From Methylonatrum kenyense (GTDB lineage: Bacteria; Pseudomonadota; Gammaproteobacteria; Nitrococcales; Aquisalimonadaceae), in assembly GCF_023195885.1 (NCBI RefSeq), contig NZ_JALPKO010000006.1, forward strand, positions 153,034 through 217,033: 64,000 nucleotides of DNA. The letters run 5' to 3'. The notes under the pieces were generated by a model, which was not told the DNA's origin, did no database searches, and saw nothing but the letters and a program-made list of their open reading frames with translations. Shown in pieces: positions 1 to 10,540 of this stretch. Position 1 is the first letter of the stretch. Each line of letters starts with the position of its first letter. The translations under genes and the position numbers were made by a program.

Positions 1-546
<546 letters not shown>

Positions 547-548
547 TC

Positions 549-1031
549 GTGAGGGCGGACGAATCCGGTCCGGAGGCGCCGGATCCGGCCGAGATCGAGG
601 ACAAGGCAGTCAGGCTTCTGGCAAGACGGGAACACTCCCGCAAGGAACTGCAACGCAAGCTGCGCCAGCGTCAGTACCCCGAAAGTCTGATAGCCGACAC
701 CCTTGAATTGCTGGAACAGCGTGGCTATCTCGATAATCAGCGGTTTGCCGAGGCCTTTATTCGCGAACGCATCGGCAAGGGCCATGGACCGCTGCGCATC
801 ACCGCCGATCTTCGCGAGCGCGGAATCAAGGACGGCATGATCCGTGCGCTGCTCGACGCGGCCGAGGTGGACTGGCAGCAGCAGGCAGCGGTGGTGCGGG
901 AGCGGCGCTTCGGCACGGCGCCGCCGGCGAATCGGACGGAATGGGGCCGGCAGGGGCGATTCCTTGCCGGCCGCGGTTTTTCTGCCGAGCAGGTCAGGCG
1001 CGTGCTCGGCGACGGCCGGGGCGATGACTGA
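549..1031 (+). CDS. recX: Regulatory protein RecX
   Basis: A small helical protein of about 160 residues, the family's normal size. RecX binds RecA filaments and limits RecA recombinase and co-protease activity. Recognisable features are the [12 protein letters not shown] opening helix, the repeated [12 protein letters not shown] segment and the closing [12 protein letters not shown] motif, which are the three-helix repeats of RecX. I chose GTG at 549, two bases after the recA stop. A TTG at 543 overlapping that stop is in frame and equally possible. The tight coupling suggests co-transcription or translational coupling with recA. Confidence 0.92.
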   Translation: MRADESGPEAPDPAEIEDKAVRLLARREHSRKELQRKLRQRQYPESLIADTLELLEQRGYLDNQRFAEAFIRERIGKGHGPLRITADLRERGIKDGMIRALLDAAEVDWQQQAAVVRERRFGTAPPANRTEWGRQGRFLAGRGFSAEQVRRVLGDGRGDD

Positions 1032-1060
1032 TCGCACCCGGCGTTTGGTATGGGATCAAC

Positions 1061-3658
<2,598 letters not shown>

Positions 3659-3735
3659 GCCGCTGTGGACGCATATTCGTATCGACAGACAGGTCGGCTG
3701 CCCGTCCGGCCCCACAACACGATGAATGGAATCAC

Positions 3736-4986
3736 ATGGCACTGATTGTTCAGAAATACGGTGGTACCTCGGTCGGCAGTCCCGAGCGCATCGAGCGGGT
3801 TGCCGAAAGGGTTATCACCGCGCGAGAGGCCGGCCACGACGTCATCGTCGTTGTCTCGGCGATGAGCGGTGAGACCAATCGGCTGCTGGAACTGGCGCGT
3901 TCACTGCACCCGTCGCCGCCGGCCCGGCTGTCCGATCTGCTGGTTTCCACCGGCGAGCAGGTAACCATTTCCCTGCTCGGCATGGCGCTGGAGAATCGCG
4001 GTTGCCCGACCCGGTGCTATACCGGTGCGCAGGTCCGCATTCTCACTGATAGCGCGCACAGCAAGGCGCGAATCCAGGAAATCGATGCCAAGGTGCTGAC
4101 CGAGGACATGAAGGCCGGTCGAGTCGCGGTTGTAGCCGGTTTCCAGGGTGTCGATCCGACCGGTGCCATCACGACGTTGGGACGCGGCGGTTCCGACACC
4201 ACGGCTGTCGCCCTTGCGGCGGCGCTGAAGGCCGATGAATGCCAGATTTACACTGATGTGGATGGCGTCTACACCACGGATCCGCGGGTGGTGGCGAAGG
4301 CCCGTCGGCTGAAGCGCATCACCTTCGAGGAAATGCTGGAAATGGCCAGTCTCGGCTCCAAGATCCTGCAGATCCGGGCCGTCGAATTCGCCGGCAAGTA
4401 CCACGTGCCGCTGCGCGTGCTGTCCAGTTTCGAGGACGGCCCTGGCACCCTGATTACGTTTGAGGATGAAACCATGGAAGAACCGCTGATCTCTGGCATT
4501 GCGTTCCACCGCGACGAGGCCAAGCTTACAGTGCTGGGTGTGCCGGATCGTCCGGGGATTGCCGGCGCGATCCTGGGGCCGGTGTCGGACGCCAATATCG
4601 AAGTGGACATGATCGTTCAGAACATCAGCCAGTCGGGCGCCACCGACTTCACGTTCACGATCCACCGCAATGATTACGAGAAGGCGCTGCAGATTCTTGA
4701 AAAGACGTGCAACGATCTGGGCGCACGTGAGGTCTACGGAGACACGAAAATCGTCAAGCTGTCGCTTGTCGGGGTAGGGATGCGATCCCATGCGGGCGTT
4801 GCCAGCACGATGTTCAAGGCGCTGGCCGATGAGGGTATCAACATCCAGATGATTTCCACCTCCGAGATCAAGATCTCGGTGGTCATCGAAGAGAAATATC
4901 TGGAGCTTGGCGTCCGTGCACTGCATTCGGCGTTCGGCCTGGACGACGAATCCGCTCAGGTTCAGGTTGAAGGGCAGGGCAGCTGA
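3736..4986 (+). CDS. lysC: Aspartate kinase with tandem ACT domains
   Basis: Phosphorylates aspartate, the first step to lysine, threonine, methionine and diaminopimelate. At 416 residues it is a monofunctional aspartokinase. The N-terminal kinase domain has the diagnostic KYGGTSVGS at residues 7-15 and FQGVDPTGAITTLGRGGSD around 140. The C-terminal 150 residues form two ACT domains for feedback inhibition. An in-frame ATG at 4473, preceded by a GAGGATG stretch, could give a separate beta subunit made of the ACT domains, as known for several alpha2-beta2 aspartokinases. Placement between alaS and csrA is the normal order for pseudomonad-like genomes. Confidence 0.96.
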   Translation: MALIVQKYGGTSVGSPERIERVAERVITAREAGHDVIVVVSAMSGETNRLLELARSLHPSPPARLSDLLVSTGEQVTISLLGMALENRGCPTRCYTGAQVRILTDSAHSKARIQEIDAKVLTEDMKAGRVAVVAGFQGVDPTGAITTLGRGGSDTTAVALAAALKADECQIYTDVDGVYTTDPRVVAKARRLKRITFEEMLEMASLGSKILQIRAVEFAGKYHVPLRVLSSFEDGPGTLITFEDETMEEPLISGIAFHRDEAKLTVLGVPDRPGIAGAILGPVSDANIEVDMIVQNISQSGATDFTFTIHRNDYEKALQILEKTCNDLGAREVYGDTKIVKLSLVGVGMRSHAGVASTMFKALADEGINIQMISTSEIKISVVIEEKYLELGVRALHSAFGLDDESAQVQVEGQGS

Positions 4987-5146
4987 CAGCAGGTCCTGCG
5001 AGACAGAGTTGAAGTTGGGGCGGGAAGTGGTTCCCGCTCCGGGGTCTCACTGAGGCCGCGCGTTGGTACCAGGAAGGGGGGGCGCTGAACTTGAGCCGGT
5101 TTAGCGGTCTTAGAAAGGACACCTCGGGATTGAGGAGTAGGCAACG

Positions 5147-5338
5147 ATGCTGATTTTGACCAGGCGCGTGGGAGAGACACTGATGATCGGCGACGAAATC
5201 ACCGTCACCGTGCTTGGTGTGAAAGGAAACCAGGTGCGCATTGGCGTTAACGCCCCACGCGACGTTTCCGTGCACCGCGAAGAAATCTACGACCGTATCC
5301 GCGAAGAGGGCGGCGGCAATCCGGAGCAAAAGGACTAA
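5147..5338 (+). CDS. csrA: Carbon storage regulator CsrA/RsmA
   Basis: A 63-residue RNA-binding protein that dimerises and binds GGA-containing leader hairpins to control translation and stability of mRNAs for carbon storage, biofilm and motility. The start [10 protein letters not shown] and the [19 protein letters not shown] stretch are nearly invariant in the family. The ATG has upstream purine-rich sequence (GAGGAG near 5132). It sits between lysC and tRNA-Ser, the conserved location in many gammaproteobacteria. Confidence 0.97.
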   Translation: MLILTRRVGETLMIGDEITVTVLGVKGNQVRIGVNAPRDVSVHREEIYDRIREEGGGNPEQKD

Positions 5339-5410
5339 GCCTCCCAGGGTTTACGCTGCAGGCCCGATCCACTATCCTTGCGGCCTTCGCTTCGGCGAGT
5401 ACCAGATACC

Positions 5411-5501
5411 GGAGAGGTGGCCGAGCGGCTGAAGGCGCTCCCCTGCTAAGGGAGTATGGGTCAAAAGCCCATCGAGGGTTCGAATCCCTCCCTCTCCGCC
5501 A
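5411..5501 (+). tRNA. tRNA-Ser (GCT anticodon)
   Basis: A full cloverleaf can be drawn. The acceptor strands GGAGAGG (5411-5417) and CCTCTCC (5491-5497) pair, followed by a G discriminator and an encoded CCA (5499-5501). The anticodon arm is CTCCC-CTGCTAA-GGGAG with anticodon GCT. A long variable arm (TATGGGTCAAAAGCCCATC) marks a class II serine tRNA, and the T-loop is GGTTCGAATCC. Confidence 0.97.
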
Positions 5502-5551
5502 TACAAATGAAAAGGGGGTGTCCGAATGGACACCCCCTTTTCATTTGTATG
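5500..5551 (+). terminator. 24-bp perfect inverted repeat directly after tRNA-Ser
   Basis: Arms 5500-5523 and 5528-5551 are perfectly complementary around a 4-base GAAT loop. The G+C core is GGGGGTGTCC/GGACACCCCC, flanked by AAAA and TTTT, so it works as a factor-independent terminator in both directions. The left arm includes the last two bases of the tRNA CCA end. A second, imperfect T-loop sequence lies in inverted orientation at 5561-5571, so the hairpin is part of a larger foldback (see findings). Confidence 0.8.
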
Positions 5552-5590
5552 CGAAAAGAAGATTCGAACCCGAGATAATAAAAAAGTCGG

Positions 5591-5822
5591 GTTCGATTAC
5601 CGAAGCGAAGCGCAGGGAAGTCGCAGGAGCGCAGCGACTGCGACAATCCCGACCCAACCGGTTGCCGTGACGCTCGGATCGAAGAGCACCGTACCTAATG
5701 GACCACGTTCGATTGCCGTAGCGAAGCGAAGGCAACCCCCGTCGCCGCGGAGAGGCGACGACCACCCCTCCCCAATCGGTTGCCGCAAACCCCTGCCGAA
5801 GCCACCTGCCGGGTATTTCCCG
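5591..5822 (+). repeat. Two imperfect direct repeats of about 116 bp
   Basis: Unit 1 starts at 5591 and unit 2 at 5707. Each opens with GTTCGATT(A/G)CCG followed by an AGCGAAGCG tract. Each then has a short inverted repeat (GTCGCA...TGCGAC in unit 1, GTCGCC...GGCGAC in unit 2), then CCAA(C/T)CGGTTGCCG. The rest of the 470-base gap 5551-6020 holds no convincing gene; the frames here are short and of odd composition. A TATACT sequence at 5955-5960 may be the -10 of the next gene, without a good -35. Confidence 0.65.
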
Positions 5823-6020
5823 GCTGCCAGGGGCACGCGAAGCGTACGGAACCCAGTTGGCACCTGACTACTGGCTGGATGGCACCTGTCGAGCAACGAT
5901 CAGACCCTGCCCGAAAACCTGATCGCAACCACATCCACCTGCGATCGCCCCACCTATACTCGCAGAACCTTCATCCAACATCGCTTTCAAAGCCAGAGAC
6001 GCCGCCACGGATCCGCCGCC

Positions 6021-6887
6021 ATGCGCCGATTTCATCCCTACGCCTTGTTGTTGATCCTGCTGCTGCCCCTGCAGGCGCAGGCGGCAGGCCTGATTGGTGA
6101 CCGTGACAATTTCCTGGCCTGTCGCGAAGGCGATGAAGCGCTGTGCGACCCCGGTCTGCTCTCGGAAGCACAGCGGGAGACCGTCGAGAAAGCGGCCCAG
6201 CGGCGCAACGTGCAGGCCTGTATCCGAGGCACTGATGCCTGCCGTCGTGATCGCCTGACGGAGTCTCAGCGCTACGAGGTCGACGAAGAGCGGTATTCCA
6301 TCAATTACAGCCTCTGCCTTGCCGGCGACTCCGCCTGCCGTTGGGAACAGCTTTCCAGCGCGCAATACCTGGAGGCCGAGGAGAGATCCGATAAACGCAA
6401 CCTCGAATCCTGCATGGTCGGGGGACCCTGTGATTCCGATCGGCTCAGTGACCGGCAGCAGGCTGAAGTCGAGATCACCGTGCGCCAGCGCAATTTTCAG
6501 GACTGTGTGGCGCGTGCGCCGGAGTGTCAGCGAAGCGTGCTGACCGAGTCACAACGGAACGAGGTGGATCGACGGCTGGCGGAACGCAATTTCAATGCCT
6601 GTCTGCGGGACGACGGACGTTGCGACTACGGCGCCCTGAGTGACGATCAGCGTGCAGCGGTGGATCGTGCCGAACGGCGCGCCGCCCAGCAGGCGGCCGC
6701 GCCACAGGTGGTGTACGTGCAACCAAGGCAACCGCGCCTGCGAACCCACACCTATGTTGGCGTCAACGTCGGTCGCGGTTTCCGCCACCGCCGCGGCGTG
6801 ACCACCGGATTCGGCATCGGCCGCAGCTTCGGTCACTCGCGGTTCCATCATGGTTGGCACGGACACTACCACCCGTTCTACTGGTAA
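6021..6887 (+). CDS. Secreted protein with six Cys-pair repeats and a Gly/His/Arg-rich tail
   Basis: I do not recognise this 288-residue protein. Residues 1-22 are a clear Sec signal peptide (two Arg, a Leu-rich core, then AQA). Residues 23 to about 222 form six repeats of 31-35 residues. Each repeat is N-x2-C, 5 to 8 residues, C, then L(T/S)xxQRxxVxxxxxxR, the T/S followed by (E/D)xQ in nearly all copies. Two cysteines per repeat suggest one disulfide each in the periplasm. The last 65 residues are rich in Arg, His, Gly, Tyr and Phe and end HPFYW. The gene stands alone between the repeat region and tRNA-Arg. Function unknown; an extracytoplasmic structural or binding role is inferred. Confidence 0.8.
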   Translation: MRRFHPYALLLILLLPLQAQAAGLIGDRDNFLACREGDEALCDPGLLSEAQRETVEKAAQRRNVQACIRGTDACRRDRLTESQRYEVDEERYSINYSLCLAGDSACRWEQLSSAQYLEAEERSDKRNLESCMVGGPCDSDRLSDRQQAEVEITVRQRNFQDCVARAPECQRSVLTESQRNEVDRRLAERNFNACLRDDGRCDYGALSDDQRAAVDRAERRAAQQAAAPQVVYVQPRQPRLRTHTYVGVNVGRGFRHRRGVTTGFGIGRSFGHSRFHHGWHGHYHPFYW

Positions 6888-6895
6888 GGAGTCGT

Positions 6896-6924
6896 TTGAC
6901 TGTCCCCGGCAATTTATGGATACT
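6896..6924 (+). promoter_or_regulatory. Candidate sigma-70 promoter of tRNA-Arg
   Basis: TTGACT at 6896-6901 and GATACT at 6919-6924 are 17 bases apart, and the tRNA starts 17 bases after the -10. The -35 overlaps the bases just after the stop of the preceding gene. Confidence 0.55.
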
Positions 6925-6941
6925 CTCGGCCCTCAAACAAC

Positions 6942-7018
6942 GCGCCCGTAGCTCAGCTGGATAGAGTACCTGGCTACGAACCAGGCGGTCGGAGGTTCGA
7001 ATCCTTCCGGGCGCGCCA
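6942..7018 (+). tRNA. tRNA-Arg (ACG anticodon)
   Basis: Acceptor strands GCGCCCG (6942-6948) and CGGGCGC (7008-7014) pair, followed by discriminator G and an encoded CCA (7016-7018). The anticodon arm is CCTGG-CTACGAA-CCAGG, giving ACG. D-arm GCTC-AGCTGGATA-GAGT and T-loop GGTTCGAATCC are standard. An insertion-sequence remnant begins about 15 bases downstream. Confidence 0.97.
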
Positions 7019-7032
7019 TACGAAAGAAGGTC

Positions 7033-7284
7033 TGTACCGGACACATGGGTTACAGATCATACCGAGCACATCGGTAACACTTTTGGCCCGAAGGGATTCT
7101 CGGCGGGTTCGACGCGATCCGCGTCCTCGTCGAAGAATCCCAGGTCATATTGCATGAAGCTGACGCGCCAGATCCTGTCAGCGACCTCCCGAACGCCCAC
7201 GTGCTGTCCTGCGAATACGGTGCTCAGGCTGAGAACCCTTCCGTCCTGATCCGCGACAGACCACGTGCCCGTTACATCGTGATA
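7033..7284 (-). mobile_element. IS481-type transposase remnant (C-terminal 75 codons plus end)
   Basis: On the minus strand a frame ending at 7057 encodes the C-terminus of an rve-type integrase/transposase. It contains LSTVFAGQHVGVREVADRI, then WRVSFMQYDLGFFDEDA and the closing NPFGPKVLPM, which I recall as the usual C-terminus of one IS481-like transposase group. Nothing upstream resembles the catalytic DDE core; the frame becomes unrelated sequence beyond about 7284. Just outside the stop lies TGTAACCCATGTGTCCGGTA on the minus strand, similar to the terminal sequence of such elements. The element is therefore a decayed one-ended fragment next to tRNA-Arg. From here to 7542 I see no further gene. 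Confidence 0.75.
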
Positions 7285-7542
7285 ACACGCTCCCATTTTG
7301 CGATACTGGCGCCTGTTAAGGGCGACCCCGACCGAAAGGCGGGCACGCAAAATCACCGGCCTAAAGACCTTCGATTCTACGGCAGCGGGATTGCCGACAG
7401 GCGTTGCGGCGTACAAGGCCTGCCGTCAGTCCATCTCCCGTATCGAGTTCACAGGCCCTGGTTTGGCTCTCGGCGCTGTTTCTCGGGTCGGCCCAACCGT
7501 TCTCAGCTTGGGTCACGGATCCGACCGCCAGGGAGTAGCGCA

Positions 7543-10191
7543 TTGGCTGATGAAACCTCGTTGCTGGAAGCACAACAGACCGTCCATGAGCTGATTGCGG
7601 AACGGACACCTCTTCCGCAGATGCTGGACAGCATCGCAAACTGGATCGGAATTCTGCTCCCGCAGGCCACTGTCGCCTTCATGCGTTACGATGCCGACGC
7701 CCACGCGCTGAGCTTGATTCCGAGCGCTCGGTTCTCGCAAACCTACACGCAACTTCTTCAACAGGTGCCCGTCGGACCGTTTCGGTCAGCCTCCTTCGGT
7801 GCCGCGGCCCATGACCGTCACCTGGTGGTGACGGATGACATCGCAACAGATCCGCGCTGGCTGCCATTTAGAGAAGGTGCGATGGCTGAGGGCTTTCGGT
7901 CCTGCTGGTCGAACCCGATTGTCGCACCGGACGGTGAATTGCTTGGGACCTTTGGCGCCTATTACGCAAGCCCGGCCTTGCCGACAAGTGCGGCAAAAAA
8001 GCGACTGAAACAGGCCTCCGCCCTGATTGGTCTGGCCCTGGTCCGCGACCGTGACAGTCAGCGTCACCAGGAGGCCACCGAGTGGCATCACTCATTGTTC
8101 GTGAATCATCCGGAAGGCGTTTATGACCTCGACCTGCAGGGGCGCTTTCAGCGATGCAATGCCGCATTGGAACGAATCACCGGCTACCGGGAAATCGAAA
8201 TAATCGGCCGATATTTCAACGAGATTGTTGATCCGCGCTACCGGGAGATGACCCAGCGCTGCTTCGATGCCGTGTGTCGAGGAGAGGCGCCGACCTATGA
8301 AACGCAGTGCACGCATGCCGACGGCCACAGCTATATCCTGGAGGTCACCAAATTTCCCGTCACCATCGAAGACAAGGTGGTCGGGGTATCCGGAATCTGC
8401 CGTGACGTGACCGAACGCATGCGTCGCAACGAAGAGCTGCGCATACTGAAACGCGGGATCGATACGAGTCCCAGTGGCATGCTACTTGTTGATGCGCGCG
8501 AACCAGATATGCCCATCGTTTACGCCAATCCTGCGTTTACACAGATCACGGGCTACGCCCAGCAAGAAATTCTTGGCCGGAACTGTCGCTTTCTGCAGGG
8601 ACCGGATAGCGACCCGGACGTTATTCAAGGGATTCGTCGTGCTATTCGGGCATTTCATGATGCCAGCGTCGTTCTGCTCAACAACCGGAAGGACGGCACG
8701 ACATTCTGGAATCACTTGACCATCAGTCCTGTTTTCGATGACGACGGAATATGCACCCACTTCATCGGTATTCAGCAGGACGTCACCCGGCAGAAGGAAC
8801 AGGAAGCCCATATTGCCTATCAGGCGACTCATGATCTGCTGACAGGATTGCCCAATTTCTCGGCGTTCTACGACCGTGTGGAAGAGGCAATGGAGCGGTT
8901 TCGCCAAGGTGCCGGGGCGGCCGCGGTTCTATCCCTCAACCTGGATGGTTTCAAAGCCATCAATGACGAGCTCGGCCACGACATAGGCAACGAGGTGCTT
9001 GCGGCCGTCGCACAACGGCTCGCGCCTTTGGCAGGACCCGATGACTTGGTGGCCCGTCTGGTGGGTGATGAGTTCGCCATCCTTCTGGTCAGTGACGTTG
9101 ACCAGGAGCGCGTTGTCCGGTTGGCCAAACGAATTCTCGCAACCTTGGGCGAGCCGACTGAAGTGGCGGGATCTCCGATTCACCTGAGTGCGAGTATTGG
9201 TATTGCTTGTACGCGTCATTCCATGAGTGACGACTATGAACTGATGCAATGTGCGGATCTCGCCCTGGAGCAAGCCAAACGCCAGGGACGCAATACCTGG
9301 CAGTGGTACCGGAGCAGCCGCTCAGAGGGTATCCGCGAGAGCGTAGCGATGCGTCACGACCTGCACGCCGCACTGCGGGAAGAGCAGTTCGAGTTGCACT
9401 ACCAACCTGTGGTCGATGCCTTGAGTGGCCGAATCCGTAGCGTGGAAGCACTGGTCCGGTGGCATCACCCAAAGCGTGGCGTGGTTTCGCCTGGCGTATT
9501 CATTCCCTTGGCGGAACGCACTGGTCAAATTGTCCCCCTGGGACGCTGGGTGCTACACCGGGCCTGCCGGGACATGATGGCGTTAAATTCCCGGCACGGG
9601 CGTACGCTGCCGGTGGCCGTGAACATCTCCTCACTTCAATTTGGTCGCGAGGGCTTCCTCGGGGATGTGCAGCGAACACTTGAGGAGACCGGCTTGTCCC
9701 CTCGCTTGCTGGAACTGGAAGTTACCGAGAGCGTCCTGATCGACGGGGCCGAGCCCGTTATCGACCTGATGAACGCACTTCGACGTATGGGGGTGAAAGC
9801 CGCTATCGATGACTTCGGAACCGGTTTCTCCAGCCTGAGCTACCTGAGGGACTTGCCCACTCACAAGGTGAAGCTCGATCAGAGTTTCGTCGCGAAGGCC
9901 TTAGATGATCGTCGTACGTCGGCAATCGTCCAGGGGGTTATCACCATGGCGCATCACATGGACATGGCCGTTGTCGCCGAGGGAATCGAAACCGATGAGG
10001 AATGCAACGATATGGTGCGACGGCAGTGTGACCTGCTGCAGGGTTATCTGTTTTCCCGCCCAGTGCCTTTAGGCGAGCTTGCTGGGTTGCCGGATGTCCT
10101 GCCTGTGACCCAATCCGCCCCGGTGTCACGTGGAAGGCATCCTCATGGTTCGCGAGGCATGGGGCACACCCACCAGGACCAATCGTACTAA
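7543..10191 (+). CDS. GAF-PAS-LOV-GGDEF-EAL protein, putative blue-light-responsive c-di-GMP enzyme
   Basis: The most plausible start is TTG at 7543, with AGGGAG seven bases upstream, giving 882 residues; the frame stays open to 7150 but that stretch overlaps the transposase remnant and has no domain. Order: GAF (about 20-160), PAS (180-290), LOV-type PAS (305-410) with GRNCRFLQG at 344-352 including the flavin-adduct Cys348, diguanylate cyclase domain (430-590) and EAL phosphodiesterase (605-855). The GGDEF box reads VGDEF (507-511), and no RxxD inhibitory site is seen. The EAL domain keeps EALVRW at 635, DDFGTG, KLDQSFV and AEGIET, so phosphodiesterase activity is likely. The last 20 or so codons run over another gene's remnant. 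Probably cytoplasmic; no membrane segment. Confidence 0.88.
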   Translation: MADETSLLEAQQTVHELIAERTPLPQMLDSIANWIGILLPQATVAFMRYDADAHALSLIPSARFSQTYTQLLQQVPVGPFRSASFGAAAHDRHLVVTDDIATDPRWLPFREGAMAEGFRSCWSNPIVAPDGELLGTFGAYYASPALPTSAAKKRLKQASALIGLALVRDRDSQRHQEATEWHHSLFVNHPEGVYDLDLQGRFQRCNAALERITGYREIEIIGRYFNEIVDPRYREMTQRCFDAVCRGEAPTYETQCTHADGHSYILEVTKFPVTIEDKVVGVSGICRDVTERMRRNEELRILKRGIDTSPSGMLLVDAREPDMPIVYANPAFTQITGYAQQEILGRNCRFLQGPDSDPDVIQGIRRAIRAFHDASVVLLNNRKDGTTFWNHLTISPVFDDDGICTHFIGIQQDVTRQKEQEAHIAYQATHDLLTGLPNFSAFYDRVEEAMERFRQGAGAAAVLSLNLDGFKAINDELGHDIGNEVLAAVAQRLAPLAGPDDLVARLVGDEFAILLVSDVDQERVVRLAKRILATLGEPTEVAGSPIHLSASIGIACTRHSMSDDYELMQCADLALEQAKRQGRNTWQWYRSSRSEGIRESVAMRHDLHAALREEQFELHYQPVVDALSGRIRSVEALVRWHHPKRGVVSPGVFIPLAERTGQIVPLGRWVLHRACRDMMALNSRHGRTLPVAVNISSLQFGREGFLGDVQRTLEETGLSPRLLELEVTESVLIDGAEPVIDLMNALRRMGVKAAIDDFGTGFSSLSYLRDLPTHKVKLDQSFVAKALDDRRTSAIVQGVITMAHHMDMAVVAEGIETDEECNDMVRRQCDLLQGYLFSRPVPLGELAGLPDVLPVTQSAPVSRGRHPHGSRGMGHTHQDQSY

Positions 10192-10294
10192 CTCGAGCAG
10201 TGGCATCCGGGAGCAGTGGATATATCGCTACGGCCCTGGGCGCGCGAACTACGTCTATCTAGAAAACGGCCGGGTGACCTCCATCCAGAACTAA
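10133..10294 (+). pseudogene. C-terminal remnant of a small BamE/DUF2845-like secreted protein
   Basis: In a different frame from the preceding gene, and overlapping its last codons, bases 10133-10294 translate to a protein-like end: MVREAWGTPTR, then REQWIYRYGPGRANYVYLEN and GRVTSIQN before TAA. The pattern 'AWGxPxR...EQWxYRYG...YxYxENGRVxxIQ' recurs at the C-terminus of small periplasmic or outer-membrane-associated proteins. No start codon or signal peptide in this frame is visible upstream, where the EAL domain is encoded instead. I read it as the tail of a gene cut by insertion of the upstream block. Confidence 0.55.
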
Positions 10295-10358
10295 TCCGGT
10301 TGCCAGAAGCGGTTCTCGGATTGCCGGGTTATACCCCCGTCTCCACGGAGAACGGCCC

Positions 10359-10380
10359 TTTCGGCGCGGCCGCGCCGAAA
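10359..10380. repeat. 22-bp perfect palindrome, possible terminator hairpin
   Basis: TTTCGGCGCGG is followed directly by its reverse complement CCGCGCCGAAA. It lies in the gap after the gene remnant. The neighbourhood (GATTGCCG...CCCCCGTC...CGGAGA at 10318-10351) loosely resembles the repeat units at 5.6-5.8 kb. Confidence 0.45.
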
Positions 10381-10400
10381 CCTGTTTGCCGCCCGATTCA

Positions 10401-10412
10401 CCCCCCCCCCCC
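10401..10412. repeat. Homopolymer run of twelve C
   Basis: Twelve consecutive C residues about 30 bases before the TATACT box of the next gene. Length variation here would alter the distance between upstream elements and the promoter, or may be a sequencing artefact. Confidence 0.6.
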
Positions 10413-10440
10413 GATTACTGAGCGAGGTGTGTCACTCACG

Positions 10441-10483
10441 TATACTGGCACCCGTGGTTTCGGTTTCTGTGTACACGGAAACC
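10441..10483 (+). promoter_or_regulatory. TATACT -10 box and near-palindromic operator before the oxidoreductase gene
   Basis: TATACT at 10441-10446 is a good -10 (no clear -35). Starting 15 bases further on, 10462-10483 form a 22-base near-palindrome: outer arms GGTTTC and GAAACC around TGTGTACACG, with one mismatched pair. Its position just downstream of the expected transcription start fits a repressor site. Confidence 0.4.
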
Positions 10484-10540
10484 TCGGACCTGCTCACGTC
10501 CGCGACTGCTGTTGCATCTGCAGAGAACAATGGAGTACGC

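Noticed and set aside
3901..4926. Long minus-strand frame across lysC
   Set aside because: Antisense to a well-conserved gene, no ribosome-binding site or domain.
5461..5646. Minus-strand frame beginning next to tRNA-Ser with an EREGFEPS-like segment
   Set aside because: This peptide is the well-known spurious translation of the opposite strand of serine tRNA genes.
7150..7542. N-terminal extension of the LOV-GGDEF-EAL gene
   Set aside because: The stretch has no domain, overlaps the transposase remnant on the other strand and is Arg/Pro-rich; TTG 7543 has a ribosome-binding site.
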